The position numbers were made by a program, and so were the translations under genes. Of a DNA stretch of 64,000 nucleotides, positions 1 to 11,268 are shown piece by piece. This DNA is from Xanthoparmelia taractica (Eukaryota; Ascomycota; Lecanoromycetes; Lecanorales; Parmeliaceae). Positions within the stretch are counted from its first letter, which is position 1, and each line of letters begins with the position of its first letter. Where the stretch lies: assembly GCA_033085395.1 (NCBI GenBank), contig JANQBS010000026.1:124001-188000 (forward strand), in the 5' to 3' direction. The notes under the pieces are model-generated. The model searched no databases. It was given only the letters and a program-made list of their open reading frames with translations, and was not told the origin of the DNA.

Positions 1-435
1 GGGGTCGGATGATTGCAGATCAAAGCTTCGGCCCGAACACCCGAAAGGGATTCAAGATGATGTAAGCTTGCATTATCAGGATGCGAACAACAAACAGCTT
101 TGTTGCCATTGCATCTTGCTACCATTGATCAGCTACAGCAACAGGCTATCATGGCTACAACACCCGTCATTCATTAACAGAACATGTGAGTGTCCGTCGT
201 CAGCATTCGAACATAGTTAGCCCTCACATCACAGTCGTTGCTTAAACCGTGCACTTCCTGCACCTTCAGACTATGCTCACTCTCACCTTCACCATACGTG
301 CAGTTGCTGACCTTTCCTGGCCGGTAGATTTAAATCAAACATTCCATAGTATCATGATATGTGCACCGTCCGATGAATCGCAGAGACTGCAGTGAGAAAA
401 GAAGGAGTGCGGGTTGTGCGAGGTGAAAGGTGGCA
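1..435. other. 5' flank, no gene seen
   Basis: No convincing coding frame is seen. The stretch probably carries the upstream region of the Vps62-like gene that starts at 436. The only open frame is a short antisense one without recognisable domains. Confidence 0.5.
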
Positions 436-1947
436 ATGGGCCGTTCAACCAGATCACTGGAAGATTCGCTTGTTCCCGAAGAAAAAGGACCACCGGAGAC
501 CGCAAATATGGCCTCTGAAAAAGATGGCGACGTTGAGGAAGCGCCGCATCACCGTCTACCGTCCTTGAATAGTTCCCAAGATGTGCGAGTGAGGCATAGC
601 AGGACGTCTGTGAAATTGCCATTCCTACTACGCTTCATTTTGGTGGCCTTCATCTTCACGGTCCTGCATAACCCCCCGGTCAGTGCTACATGGTTCAAGG
701 GCCGGGCCCGTGCCTGGTCGAAACTGTGTGGCACCGATCGTGGGTGGCAAGAAACCCTGGCCCTTAATACCAAGTCAAGGCCTGAAGATCTGGCTGACGA
801 CCCTCGCGTGATGCATGAGATTCCTCAATACGTCCTTGATTACGCACCTCTGGTCCATCTCTATTCTGAAGAACAATTCTGGCCATGTGACCTTAAGGAG
901 CATTTGTTCCATGTCACGCCAGAGCTGAATTATACGCCTATTGAAGGGTTACCGCAATTGAATTTAACAAACTTAGACCAGCTGAACCAGTTTGAGAAAG
1001 GGCGCCATGTCTTCTTGACGAGCAATGACAACGTTGAGGACCGGCCAGATTGGCTTGGTGGACAGGTCAACATACCAGATGATTACACCAATGATGCAAA
1101 ATTCGACCACTCTGGGTCTCGAATCGCTATGAACAAGACTCCAAAGCGAAGCCATGGCGGACACAGCGATGCTCCCGCTGTCCTCGTAACAGTTGACAAG
1201 GGTGATGGCATCGTGGATGCATTTTGGTTTTTCTTCTACAGCTATAATCTGGGCAATCTCGTCTTCGGTGTCCGATTCGGCAACCACATTGGCGATTGGG
1301 AGCACACTCTTATCAGATTCGAACATGGGAAACCTAAAGTCGTTTTCGTCAGCGAACATTTCTTTGGTTCAGCGTATAACTACTCGGCCGTGGAGAAAAT
1401 CGGGAATAGAGTAAGTATAAAACGTTCTCTAATAGAACTGGCCCGCTGATTGAGATAGCCTGTCGTTTATTCTGCAGTTGGCACCCATGCAATGTATGCA
1501 ACTCCAGGTACACACCCATATATCCTCCCTCTCGGAGTCCTCCACGACGAAACAGATCGCGGCCCGCTTTGGGATCCTGCCCTCAATACTCTCGCATACA
1601 CGTACGATCAGGTCACTGATACGTTGTCCGCTACCAATCGAACACCCGACGCTCCCACTCAATGGTTTTACTTCGCGGGGAAATGGGGCGACAAATTTTA
1701 TCCATTGAATGACAACCGACAATATTGGTTTGCTGGCGAGTATCATTACGTCAATGGCCCGCTGGGTCCAAGGTTCAAACACTTGGGAAGACGAAAGGTA
1801 TGCCAAGGGCGCTACAGTGATCCTTGTGTTATCAAGGATCAGCTCGATGTTAATGAGGTGAGGGTGTGGCCTGGACTGGGTGAAGGCGATGACTGGCCTG
1901 ATCCAAAGACGAGACCTCCAGGGCTATCGGGGGATGGCGACGATTGA
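436..1947 (+). CDS. Vps62-like vacuolar sorting-associated protein
   Basis: Two exons, 436-1410 and 1459-1947, give 487 residues. The 48-bp intron (GTAAGT...GATAG) joins the frame so that PVVYSAVGTHAMYATPG reads through the junction. This is a hallmark stretch of the fungal Vps62/DUF946 family. I chose the ATG at 436; a GTG two codons upstream is ignored. Residues about 61-79 form one hydrophobic segment, a likely signal anchor, after a polar N-terminus. The rest is predicted luminal or extracellular and carries N-glycosylation sequons. Vps62 of yeast is linked to cytoplasm-to-vacuole protein transport, but the biochemical activity of the family is unknown. The protein is near full family length and nothing looks damaged. 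Confidence 0.85.
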
Positions 1948-2422
1948 TGAATTGATGATAGAGCATTCAATTAGCAAAGCAGCATTTTAGGTATACACAC
2001 ACCTATATGGCAAGGCACAATATCTGTCTTTGGGATGACGAAGGCATTCTTGAATTGATGATAACTCTAGGTTTACTGTCTCTTTTACCGACTAATGTGA
2101 ACCTATGTCGTCTACTAAAACACTAACCAGTGGCTGATTGATCTTTCTGCTGACTATAGAGGCAGACTCTAGCAAAGCCACAAAGCGGACAGCGGGAGGG
2201 CGGCTTGCAGGCTACAGGTTACCTAAGGTAAGGCAGTAGTGAGCGTATGGAGCAAGAGCGACTCCCTACGCCCGGCGCACTGCCCTAAAGTCCGGCCTAG
2301 TGCTTTCCCTCGTCATCCGATACTTTCTTCCCCCCTCCACTTGCCGAACATACTTCCCAGCATCACAGAGCCAACTCCATGACAGGAAAACCATAGCACC
2401 AGGAAAGTCACAATTTCCAAAA

Positions 2423-2899
2423 ATGGTCTACACAATCGTCGTCCACCTCTACGCCAACGACTCTTCCGACTCCATTTCCAAACTGCACGACAGGCTCGTC
2501 GAAGCTAGCGACGTGTACAGCAAAGACCGCGAGACAATCTCTTGGTTCGTGATGCAGGATTGCAAGGATAAGAGGGCTTTTACTATCGTGGAGCGATACG
2601 AGCAGGAAAGTGTATGTCGCTTTGGTTTCCTTTTATGAATGCATTCAGCTGCACTCTTAATAATTGGCATTGGTAAAGATGTACTGACGAGTTGCCGGTT
2701 CTAGAGCCAGAAGTATCATCTCGAGGTACGTCGAAGCTTTGCCGTGTTGGTCAATGACGGAGCTTGTCAGGAAGTGCTTTCCTTGTTCTAATGCAATACG
2801 CAGAATCCGTACTGGAAGACATTCAACCCGTATGTTGAGCCCTTGCTCGAGAAGCCGATGGATTTGAGGCGATTCAATGAGTTGGAAGCGAAGAAGTAG
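2423..2899 (+). CDS. Small ABM-type (dimeric alpha/beta barrel) protein
   Basis: Three exons, 2423-2611, 2705-2725 and 2804-2899, encode 101 residues. The middle exon is only 21 nt. The frame is continuous across both introns (GT...TAG, GT...CAG). The protein starts MVYTIVVHLYAND and holds the HLENPYWKTFNPYVEPLL segment typical of fungal antibiotic-biosynthesis-monooxygenase-like (ABM) proteins. The fold is a ferredoxin-like dimeric barrel. Family members include quinol monooxygenases and heme-degrading enzymes, but many fungal members have no known substrate, and I assign none here. It sits alone, about 475 bp after the Vps62-like gene. Confidence 0.75.
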
Positions 2900-4708
2900 C
2901 TCCAGTGGTCTTGAAGCGATCCTTCCCAAAGGCAAGAAGGCGGGCAACATTCGCTTTGCTAATTGCATCTGGCAAAAGTCGCGCTTTGAATCCAGGGACA
3001 AAAGCGCTCGAACTCTGGTGTCCTTTGTCATGGGCCTTTGCGCACGGCCGCCTGGCAGAAAGTCTTGCCTTAGGCGCAAAGTCGCACTGGCGGTAATCGA
3101 AGATGTTATTTATTAGTGATCACGTCACTCAAAGTCTTCCTATTTGCTTCATAGCAGTATTGCTGATCTTACTGATGCTCTTTGAAATGCTCTTACTTGC
3201 CTCTCTGATCTTTGATTGCTGGGGCTGCTAAGGTATTTGTTGGTGTTATTCTCTTTACTTGATACTTTGTTGAATGTTCCGCAATTTTCTTGCTTTGACG
3301 ATATTTCACTAAACATGGCAGCCACGGCGGTGGGTCAGCTGTACGTGATCGTCAAGACTTTTAGCTGTGACAGGGGTCTGCAGTGGACGTCACCTGCATC
3401 ATCGAAGCGGTTCCTGGGTCAGGCGTGAATTCCGCTAGCGGTAGCCTGCAGGGAATATGGCCCTTGGAGTCTTCGTGTCCGTTCATGTATGCGTAAAAGA
3501 AGGGACGCCTGGCGAAGGTCGGATGGGAAAAGAGCTTGTTCAATGCGTGGCTCGCTCTCGCTCCGGTGAACGACTCATGAATGCCCAGGCGATGGCAGGG
3601 TTGGTGTCTTCGTTGCCCAGGGGCTTTTCCGACGTTCTCTCCTATGGTTACGCTGCCGTCATGGTAGACGTCGATTTCTGCCAGGTTATCATGGATAGGA
3701 TGGACTTCGGCCCCGAACACAGGCCTTTTGGAACAAGAGGTTCAGGCGTCGAAGTGGCGTTGCCTCATGCCTGGCTTTTGGATCAGTTAAGCTGTGCTGA
3801 TATTCCTAGCCTCGCACTCCTAAGGTGAAGTCTGCAGATGATCGAAGGTGTGTCATGACTCTCCGGACCTCTAGCCCAGCAGATATCGCATATCGGCATA
3901 GGATACGGGGAGTCAGAGACATGCGTTACTGGGATATGCGCGAGACAGGGCTAGAAAGGACCGTATGCCAGATTGGTGAGTTGCACCTCTGGAAGCGTGC
4001 TTGAAGGTTGAGCCATGACTAACGTCGGTTGGAATGAACGAGATCTTTTTCGCGAGGTCGCTGCCGAGAGCAAAATCTATGCCGAATCATTGTAAAGCTA
4101 TTTTACAGAAGCAGTAATTGGCAACTTACGACTGGCGGGTCTTGCCACCCTTTGTCAATCTTGACTCGGCACAGTCACCATACCCCCAGTCCTCCGTCAT
4201 ATAGTTTGACCGGAGTGAATACCTGGTAGGGGTCTACCCCGCTATTGAACACCATGGTTCATAGGATCAGCTCTCTACTCTGCAGTGAAGAGTATAACAG
4301 TCGACCAGCTATCTGTACTTTGCTATGAGCAATTGGTGAGAGCCGATTCGCACCGCTGGCACACGAGCCATTTCTGAGTCCATCGGTAGATTGCGGACTA
4401 CCAATCAAAAGTCCCGCTTGAAGGCATGGATTGACAAAACTAAGACCTCTTTCTGTGCGTCTCAAAAGGAAGAGATATTGAGTCCTCTCAAGCAAAGCGT
4501 GTGACATGCAAAAGCAGGTCCGCCGCAAATTAAAAATTGGGTGGCCCGGTTCTGCGCATCAAGTATTCCATACTGCGCGTCTATGACCGCTTCAATGGGG
4601 CCAACGGCACTGAAGTCGCGTAGGCGGTACTGGGTGATATCGCCTACTTTGTTCACTTCCTTCGTAATCCTAGGAATAGCTCCCTCGACAGTTCTTGCAC
4701 TCGAAGCC
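2900..4708. other. Gene-poor interval with an unassigned open frame
   Basis: No gene is recognised. The longest candidate is a 119-codon minus-strand frame (3361-3720) that contains VTIGENVGKAPGQRR and FFYAYMNGHEDSKGHIP. It looks protein-like and overlaps a weaker 123-codon plus-strand frame (3457-3828). It lacks an upstream exon that I could join with confidence, and may be the 3' part of a decayed gene. The last few hundred bases presumably hold the promoter of the gene at 4709. Confidence 0.35.
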
Positions 4709-5997
4709 ATGCTCTCGCTTTCCATCGCATGCCTTAGCGGCTTCACCTTGGCTGCCTTGACCCTGACTGTAGCTCCCCAAGATTCCATCGCTGGCTCCTC
4801 AGATACACGGACATCTTCTTCGAGTCCTTTGGAATTGCTCTCTCCGTCGAATCAGTCCATGTCATCGTCAAAAGAATCCTTCCCTACCCCTCTAACCCCT
4901 CTACCAGCCAATATGGCAGCGCTTAAAGCTTTAGGCCTGGATACCGATGAGCCCATATCCTGGGAGACCACACCAAGCGGTGCCATGATTAGGATACAGT
5001 GCCACATCCGCTACGGCCGTCGGTTGGATTATCAAGACTGTAGAGACGCATACAGGCAGATCCCGCGATCCAATGAAACAGTCGCACGCTTCGCACATCG
5101 ACAAGGCGGACGGCCTTACGATGTTGCACTACCGCAGAGATACTTGGGAAGTAGGTACTCCCGCCAAGAGCACGATTCGTCCATTCATTTCACTGCTAGC
5201 ATGGGGGAAGATTACCGTCACTGATTGCCAGGCTAGGCAAAGGGAAATGCGGCATCAATCCAAACGTCATAGACCCTTTCGACACGGCGACGGCTAGCGC
5301 GAGGAATGTCGCAGACGCGGCTTATACGCTGATTGATCGGTGTGCGCCGAGGTCGGGCGGGATCGCTATCGATATCGGTCAGTACCTCTGGAGAAGAAAT
5401 TTACGGGGCAAAGAAGATACTGAGAGCAGGATTAGGAGGAGACAACCATCTCTACGTACTGCTGCAACCATACATACCCACCGTCCGCTGTGAGGATTCT
5501 ACAGTGCCTATCTCTCGTGAATCATGTTCGATGATTGAACGCGGCGTGGAGGCCGATATCAGGCCGAGATTGTTCGGTGATAGGCATATGGATCCCGCAG
5601 TTGACGAACCTCTGCCTTATGACCTGACGTCAAGTAAGCCTCCATCAACCCCTATCCTGCGATACCTAGGTTTGGAAAGTCGATGCTGACGTGAAGATCG
5701 CTTAGGGGACGAGAAGTGTGCGGTTCGTATTTCGAGCACCGCTGGCTCGGATACCGAGCGTTGGTTCCACCTGTGGGAGGCCATAGTTGCACTGAACGCC
5801 ATGTGTGCCCGGGCAGGGAAGAGGGGCACTGCGAGTCTTCTTGGTTGGCACTTCCATTCCTTCATATATCCTTTGCAAAAACGACTGACCCACTTCCTTC
5901 AGGTCTGCATAAGCGTCTTTATATGGAGTTATCGGACCAACCATTCTTATCATCGTTCGTAGGAGCTGTCAACGGTACAGCCATAGAGCGGATCTAG
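4709..5997 (+). CDS. Secreted cysteine-containing fungal protein, function unknown
   Basis: Five exons, 4709-5150, 5237-5377, 5436-5633, 5706-5843 and 5903-5997, give 337 residues. All four introns are GT...AG and keep phase 1. The ATG at 4709 gives a good signal peptide (MLSLSIACLSGFTLAALTLT); upstream in-frame codons would hide it. A Ser/Thr/Pro-rich linker follows. Then come regularly spaced cysteines, for example CHIRYGRRLDYQDC, KGKCGINP and DEKCAVRI. I recognise the pattern from conserved, uncharacterised secreted proteins of Pezizomycotina, where two similar Cys-containing modules (…GGDN…, …WFHLWEA…) occur. No catalytic motif is visible. It is a candidate extracellular protein, not an assigned effector. 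Confidence 0.7.
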
Positions 5998-6650
5998 GAC
6001 CTAGATATAGTCTGTGGCAGGAGCCAGGAACACTTTTCGACACGTCGTCTTGGCAGTGCGCCTTGCAAGCTTTGCCGTCGAAGGTCATGATGAAAGGGAT
6101 TCGCAGTGCTCTTAGTCCCGCCCTCCAAGCCACGGGTCAAGGTAGAGTTTCCTCCTTGCCATCCCGTCGCTTACTAACTAGATCGATCCTTGGATCTGCT
6201 GCCGCAATAGCTGGATTTTCGGTTGCACCCGAAATGGAAACGTATAAACGCATTCAACTCAGCCGAGCGGATCCTTTGAATCTTCACCATGATTGATTGT
6301 TCAGGGCGGAGTTTTCGCAAATGCTTTTTTCCTTTGGTCCCCCTTTCTTGGCGGTTTCGTATGATAGAGTAAAATATAGCCCCGGCGCCGTCGCTCGTAG
6401 GATTCTGACCTTAGCGGGGCTATGCAAAAGACCAACAACTACGATGTACAATAAATATATACTAGATGAAAGTCTAACTATGTTTCACGCTTGTTTGTCA
6501 GCTCATCGGTCGTTGTACATAGGCAGTTGTGACTTCTCAAATGGATATTCGGAACTTCTTTTCAACTCTCCCCAAAGGGTGTTCTGTTCTGTTCTGTTTT
6601 GTTTTGTCCTTTTGTGCTCTGCTCCGTTTAATCTAGTAGGCCACTTCACC
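5998..6650. other. Intergenic, probable promoter of the 6651 gene
   Basis: There is no supported gene. A T/G-rich run of GTTCT and GTTTT units (about 6579-6606) precedes the ATG at 6651. A continuous open frame runs upstream from 6651, but it has no conserved sequence and starts without a signal peptide. Confidence 0.4.
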
Positions 6651-7613
6651 ATGCATCTATCCACGTCCCAAAAGCTCGCCCTCCGCGCTTCGCTCTTCTC
6701 GACGATCCTCTCGCCCTGCCATGCCTACGTCAACTGGCTCTACCCGCAAAGCTCTGCGCGTAACCTCGTATACAACTACAACGACCTCGTCTACTTCACC
6801 TGGGACTCCAACTTCACAGAACCCTCCATAACACTCTGGTGCGCGAGCGATAACTCGTACTATACCCGTGAGTTTACTCTCTCTCTCTCTCTTCCTTCCT
6901 ATCTATCTATCTTATCCACAAACCCTTTATGGACCCGGGCAGTTCTCCGTTCAAAGAACCGTAGCATCGAAACTGACCCTCGAACCACAGTCTACACCGC
7001 CAACGTCACCACAAACGGCACCTCCCCGCAAAACTTCCCCTACGCAGACTCCTTCAACCAATCATGCCACATGTCCCTCTACTGCCACGGCTCCCCGGAC
7101 TGCGGGCCCGTCGGCCAGAGCGCAGAGTTCTCCCTCTCGCACAACAAGGCCGCGGCGGCGCAGACGTGGGGGCTCGCGGCCACGGCATCGATAGGCAAAG
7201 CCGCGCCGACGGCGACGGCAATTACGACGACGACGTCTTCGACATCATCATCGACATCGGTAGCGGCGGCGGCGAAGACTGCGACTGGGGCGGCGGCTCC
7301 GACGGCGAGTAGTGGTGGGCTTAGCACGAGTGAGAAGGCGGGGATGGGAGTGGGTGTTGCGGTGGGTGTTATTGTGGTTGGTGCGGTGGTTTGGTTTTGT
7401 GTAATGGGGGCGAGGAGGAGGAGGCGGGAAGGACAGATGGGGGCGGGGAGTGGTGGGTTTTGGGCGTCAAAGGGGATGAGCGAGCGGCGGTATGCTGGTG
7501 GGTCGGGCTGGATGGGGCCTCCGAGGCAAGAGATGGATGGGGAGGGGAGGATGAATGAGTTGCAGGGGACACCGCAGGCGGAGCTGAGTTCTGTGATGAG
7601 TCCGGTGAGGTGA
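6651..7613 (+). CDS. Single-pass membrane protein with Ser/Thr/Ala-rich stalk
   Basis: Two exons, 6651-6867 and 6991-7613, give 279 residues. The intron is rich in CT and TATC repeats. The protein has an N-terminal signal peptide (…LFSTILSPCHA) and an extracellular part with NFT, NVT, NGT and NQS sequons and several cysteines. A low-complexity Ala/Thr/Ser stalk follows. Then one transmembrane helix (AGMGVGVAVGVIVVGAVVWF) is followed at once by a basic stop-transfer RRRRR. The tail is short and Gly-rich. This layout resembles fungal wall-stress-sensor-like proteins, but no WSC or other named domain is seen, so the function stays open. It converges on the Prp2 gene with 89 bp between stop codons. 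Confidence 0.75.
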   Translation: MHLSTSQKLALRASLFSTILSPCHAYVNWLYPQSSARNLVYNYNDLVYFTWDSNFTEPSITLWCASDNSYYTREFTLSLSLPSYLSILSTNPLWTRAVLRSKNRSIETDPRTTVYTANVTTNGTSPQNFPYADSFNQSCHMSLYCHGSPDCGPVGQSAEFSLSHNKAAAAQTWGLAATASIGKAAPTATAITTTTSSTSSSTSVAAAAKTATGAAAPTASSGGLSTSEKAGMGVGVAVGVIVVGAVVWFCVMGARRRRREGQMGAGSGGFWASKGMSERRYAGGSGWMGPPRQEMDGEGRMNELQGTPQAELSSVMSPVR

Positions 7614-7702
7614 GGGTAGGGAATGAAATTTAAGAACAAGGAGAGGAAATTCGCGAAATGTAATATTCGTTTTTTTTGGGGGGGTGCTGCTATCTTCGAC
7701 TT

Positions 7703-10645
7703 TCATATCTTACTCTTCGCTCCGACGGCCCCCTGTCCCTTTGGCATCTTCCTATCCGTCCCCAACGCGTCCAAGTCTTTCTTCTTGTGATAATGCGGCG
7801 CCGCTTCCGCCAACCACTCTGCCTGAATCGGCAGGTTGCCCCTCATGTACTCCCTCGATGTGAGCACAAGCTCGTAAAAGATGATCCACTTGGGATTCAC
7901 CTCGAACAGCGTGCTGCTGGGGTGCAGATACGTCGTCATGCTATTCTTCACGGTGCGGTAGCTATCACCACCTTTCTGCAAGCGCGCCGCATTGGGGAAG
8001 AAGCCGGCCGTGATGGATTTTTGAATGGGGACGAGATCCTGGGCGCCGACCGAGGTGATTGTGACTTCGACTCTGTCGCAGAGCTTGGCGAGTTGGTCGC
8101 GGACGTCGCGGGCGCGGGTGAGGCTTCGTTGCTGGAGGAAGTTTTCGCGCGCCCAGACGTAGCTGAAGTCGGCGTCGACCCATTGGTTCCAGATGTTGAG
8201 GAGGGAGAAGTGGTCGCCGCCTTCCTTAATGGTGAAGCGTGCGCGGGCGCTGTCGGCCAGGATCTTCTTGTCCTTGGGGCGGTAGAAGAGGGAGGCGGAT
8301 TCGCCGAGCATGGCGATGATGGAGAGCACTTCTTCCACGCAGCCGTGCTTGTCGGCGGCGAGGATGGAGCGGGCGAGCATCGGGTCTGTTGGAAACTCTG
8401 CCATCTGACGCCCGAGCTTGGTCAGGGCACCTTTGTCGTTCAGAGCGCCGAGGGCGTAGAGGTTTTCGAGGGCGCGGATGAGGGTTTCCGCAGGTGGGGC
8501 ATCCATGAAATCGAATTCTATAAGGTTGTTGATGCCAAGAGACTTCAGCAAAAGTACCACACTATTGAGGTTGGTCCGTTGAATTTCTGGCATAGTTGAA
8601 TCGTCGAGCTCGTTGTGGAAAGCAAACTTGGTGTACAGACGAAAGCATTTTCCGGGAGCGACTCGCCCAGCTCTGCCAGATCTTTGATTTGCGGAAGCCC
8701 GTGAGCAGGGAGTAATTACTAGCGATTCCATACCAGTCCTCGCATTATAGACGTTTTCCTTCACGAAGCCTGGATCTATAACGTAGACAATACCGTCAAT
8801 TGTTAGACTGGTCTCTGCGATATTGGTCGCTAGAACCACCTTTCTGGCTTTCGGAGGTGTCGGCTCAAAGATCTTGCTCTGTAATTCGGAGGGGAGGTTG
8901 GCGTATATTGGACATATAATCATCTCAGGTACTTTCGACCCTAGCTTTCTTGCAGTCTCCTGTAAATTTAGCTCGGCTGCCTCGATCTCTTCTTGACCGG
9001 TCAAGAAGACTAGAATGTCTCCTCTTGGCTGTGTGATATGGATTTGAAAGATGGTAGTGACGGCGGCAGCGAGGTAATTGGCTTCTGGCTGGGGAGTGTA
9101 GTGGATGTCAACAGGGTATCTTCGCCCAGGTATATTGAAGATGGGGGCATCGTCGAAGTATTTGGCAAACTTCTGAGCGTCCATGGTCGCGGAGGAGATC
9201 AAAAGCTTCAGCTCCGGCCTGAATCTTGCGATGTCTTTGACGAGACCAAAGAGAATGTCCGTGTGCAGCGTCCTCTCGTGGGCTTCATCAATCATTAATG
9301 CTGAGTATGCTCCCAGGTCTGGTTCCGTCAAGAATTCTCTCAACAGCATGCCATCTGTCATGTATTTCAGAAGTGTCTTATCGGACGTGGCGTCCTCAAA
9401 ACGTATCGAGTAGCCCACCTCATTCCCAACCTTGACCCCCATCTCTTCCGCAACGCGCGCTGCAACGCTCATAGCAGCCACTCGCCTAGGTTGAGTGCAT
9501 CCAACTTTGAGACCGTCTTTTGTGTATCCAGCTTCGTGTAGGTATTGCGGTATCTGAGTCGTTTTCCCACTGCCTGTCTCCCCAACGATGATCAAGACTT
9601 GGTACTCTTCGATTGCTTTGAGCAGGTCGTCTCTGAATGTGTAGATGGGTAAGCTTTTTCGCGTACCCTCAATCGAGGAAGCTTTTGCCTCAGCAGCTTT
9701 CAGTTGTTCCTGCAGCGCTCTTTGCTCCTTAGTCAGGGGTTTCGCGTCACTATCTAGCCTAGTGTCCATGACGAAGTTGATCTTCTGGGCATCGTCAAAT
9801 ACGTAGTCATATTCACCCTCGTCTACCCTTTCGCTTTGAGAGATCTGAGCCTTCGCTTTCGCTGTCTGTTCCCTTTCCCACTCTTCCTGCTCTGTGACAT
9901 ATCTTTCCTGGCCGTGCTCATCCTTATCCACGTAGCGCTTGTAGAGAGCCTCTTCCTTCTTCTTCCTATCGATCTTACCCTTCTCTGTGATGTAGTCCTC
10001 GGGCATTGTATATCCATCCCTGTGATCGTCGATGCGCAGCCTCTCCTCCGCAATACGTAGAACCTCCCTGTTCTTGGCGAATTCATCCTTCTCCCTCTTG
10101 GTCAAGTCCGGGTTGCTTCGAAGTTCTGCTGTCTCTTCGGCAACTTGTTTCCGTAGCAGAGCAAGTCTTTCTGTCTCTCGTTTCTTAAGATATTCTTGTC
10201 TAGACCTCTCCCTCAAGTCTGGCATTGCCGCCTGTCTCGCTGCTGCATCTTCTGCCAACGCTCGTCGCTTAGCCACCTCCTTGCCTTCCTTTGTAGAAGA
10301 TCGATCCTCCACAAGCTTTTTCGTCTTCTCGGCGTCCTTGAGATTCAGCCGTCTGGCGAATTCGTCCTTTTCCAGCTGGTCTCTTTCCATTTCCCTTTCT
10401 CTTCGTGTCTCTTCGTCAAGTTCCTCCTCCGGCGGATGAGCAGAGATTGCCGCGCCATCGTTAAGGCGGACTCTTTTTGGTGGTGACTGTTCGAATTCTT
10501 CTTCCACAAACTCCTCGTCGCCCCAGCGGTCCTCGAAGTCATCACTGCCTTTTTGCCGCAATTTTCTAGACGCTGGTTTTCTGTCTCGCCGATCCAAGTG
10601 AACTTCCCGTCGAGGAGGACTTTCAGAGGATGTCCGGGAAGCCAT
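7703..10645 (-). CDS. PRP2: DEAH-box pre-mRNA splicing helicase Prp2/DHX16 type
   Basis: One uninterrupted exon of 980 residues. Visible helicase motifs in order are GETGSGKTTQIPQYL (Walker A), IDEAHERTLHTD (DEAH), SATMD and QRSGRAGRVAPGKC (motif VI). HA2 and OB-fold regions follow. The N-terminal third is highly charged. Prp2/Cdc28/DHX16 activates the spliceosome before the first catalytic step by ATP-driven remodelling. The N-terminus is shorter than in many filamentous fungi, which carry about 100 more residues. A small upstream exon could exist, but I found none. The nearest paralogues are Prp16, Prp22 and Prp43; length and C-terminal sequence favour Prp2. Confidence 0.9.
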   Translation of the reverse strand: MASRTSSESPPRREVHLDRRDRKPASRKLRQKGSDDFEDRWGDEEFVEEEFEQSPPKRVRLNDGAAISAHPPEEELDEETRREREMERDQLEKDEFARRLNLKDAEKTKKLVEDRSSTKEGKEVAKRRALAEDAAARQAAMPDLRERSRQEYLKKRETERLALLRKQVAEETAELRSNPDLTKREKDEFAKNREVLRIAEERLRIDDHRDGYTMPEDYITEKGKIDRKKKEEALYKRYVDKDEHGQERYVTEQEEWEREQTAKAKAQISQSERVDEGEYDYVFDDAQKINFVMDTRLDSDAKPLTKEQRALQEQLKAAEAKASSIEGTRKSLPIYTFRDDLLKAIEEYQVLIIVGETGSGKTTQIPQYLHEAGYTKDGLKVGCTQPRRVAAMSVAARVAEEMGVKVGNEVGYSIRFEDATSDKTLLKYMTDGMLLREFLTEPDLGAYSALMIDEAHERTLHTDILFGLVKDIARFRPELKLLISSATMDAQKFAKYFDDAPIFNIPGRRYPVDIHYTPQPEANYLAAAVTTIFQIHITQPRGDILVFLTGQEEIEAAELNLQETARKLGSKVPEMIICPIYANLPSELQSKIFEPTPPKARKVVLATNIAETSLTIDGIVYVIDPGFVKENVYNARTGMESLVITPCSRASANQRSGRAGRVAPGKCFRLYTKFAFHNELDDSTMPEIQRTNLNSVVLLLKSLGINNLIEFDFMDAPPAETLIRALENLYALGALNDKGALTKLGRQMAEFPTDPMLARSILAADKHGCVEEVLSIIAMLGESASLFYRPKDKKILADSARARFTIKEGGDHFSLLNIWNQWVDADFSYVWARENFLQQRSLTRARDVRDQLAKLCDRVEVTITSVGAQDLVPIQKSITAGFFPNAARLQKGGDSYRTVKNSMTTYLHPSSTLFEVNPKWIIFYELVLTSREYMRGNLPIQAEWLAEAAPHYHKKKDLDALGTDRKMPKGQGAVGAKSKI

Positions 10646-11268
10646 GCTTCGAGGACTAAGAGGAATACGAACACGGCGAATGAAAGGTACGGATTGATTT
10701 GGCCTTGCTGAAGTTCGCCCTCTAGAGTATATCCGAGGAAAGTCCGAGATGGCTTTAGGCCCGCGAAAAAGTAATGACTTGCATGTTGTGCGGGCAGAAT
10801 CCTACAAGCCTGCTCAATACTTCCAACTGACAGACAAACACTGACATGAATAGGAAGGTATCTTGCCTCAAAATCTGCTTGAATTTCTAGAGTCTTGCCC
10901 CTGAAATTGCCGCTCTCCGTGGCCACAGCCCAAACCGGCCAAGCTTTTGCAAGGGGGCCAGACCCAAAAATAAGGCTACTTATTTTCACTTCCCTCCTAC
11001 GGACCAGCTGAAAACATTTCAGACACGCTCATAGCAACTTGCATTTCATGGAATCAGCTATCGATCGCGACGAGCCAGTTTCGTTTCTCTATTCGCCGCG
11101 TCGGCCACACCTGTATGCCTCATCGGCGAGAAGTTCTCAAGGTCTGCGCTGTAAATTGTCACAGCCTCAAATTTCATCGAACCACCCCATAATAGACAAC
11201 TTTCTTGCTTCGCATCAAGTTGACAGGTATTCTGTTGACAGGTATTCTGCACTCGGAACTTCTTCGCG
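10646..11268. promoter_or_regulatory. Divergent promoter between Prp2 and carrier genes
   Basis: This 623-bp gap separates the start codons of two head-to-head genes and must hold both promoters. Close to the carrier start there is a perfect tandem duplication of the 15-mer TTGACAGGTATTCTG (11220-11234 and 11235-11249). No TATA box or named operator is claimed. Confidence 0.5.
11220..11249 (+). repeat. Perfect 15-bp tandem duplication
   Basis: TTGACAGGTATTCTG occurs twice back to back, ending 19 bp before the carrier ATG at 11269, so it lies in the probable 5' leader. Confidence 0.9.

Noticed and set aside
1411..1477. Alternative acceptor TCTGCAG for the Vps62 intron
   Set aside because: It would lose PVVYSA and break the frame; GATAG at 1458 keeps the conserved sequence.
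7079..7639. 186-codon minus-strand frame opposite the membrane-protein gene
   Set aside because: Low-complexity complement of the Ala/Thr/Gly-rich coding sequence; a shadow.
10032..10439. Ser-rich plus-strand frame opposite Prp2
   Set aside because: Complement of the charged N-terminus of Prp2; a shadow.
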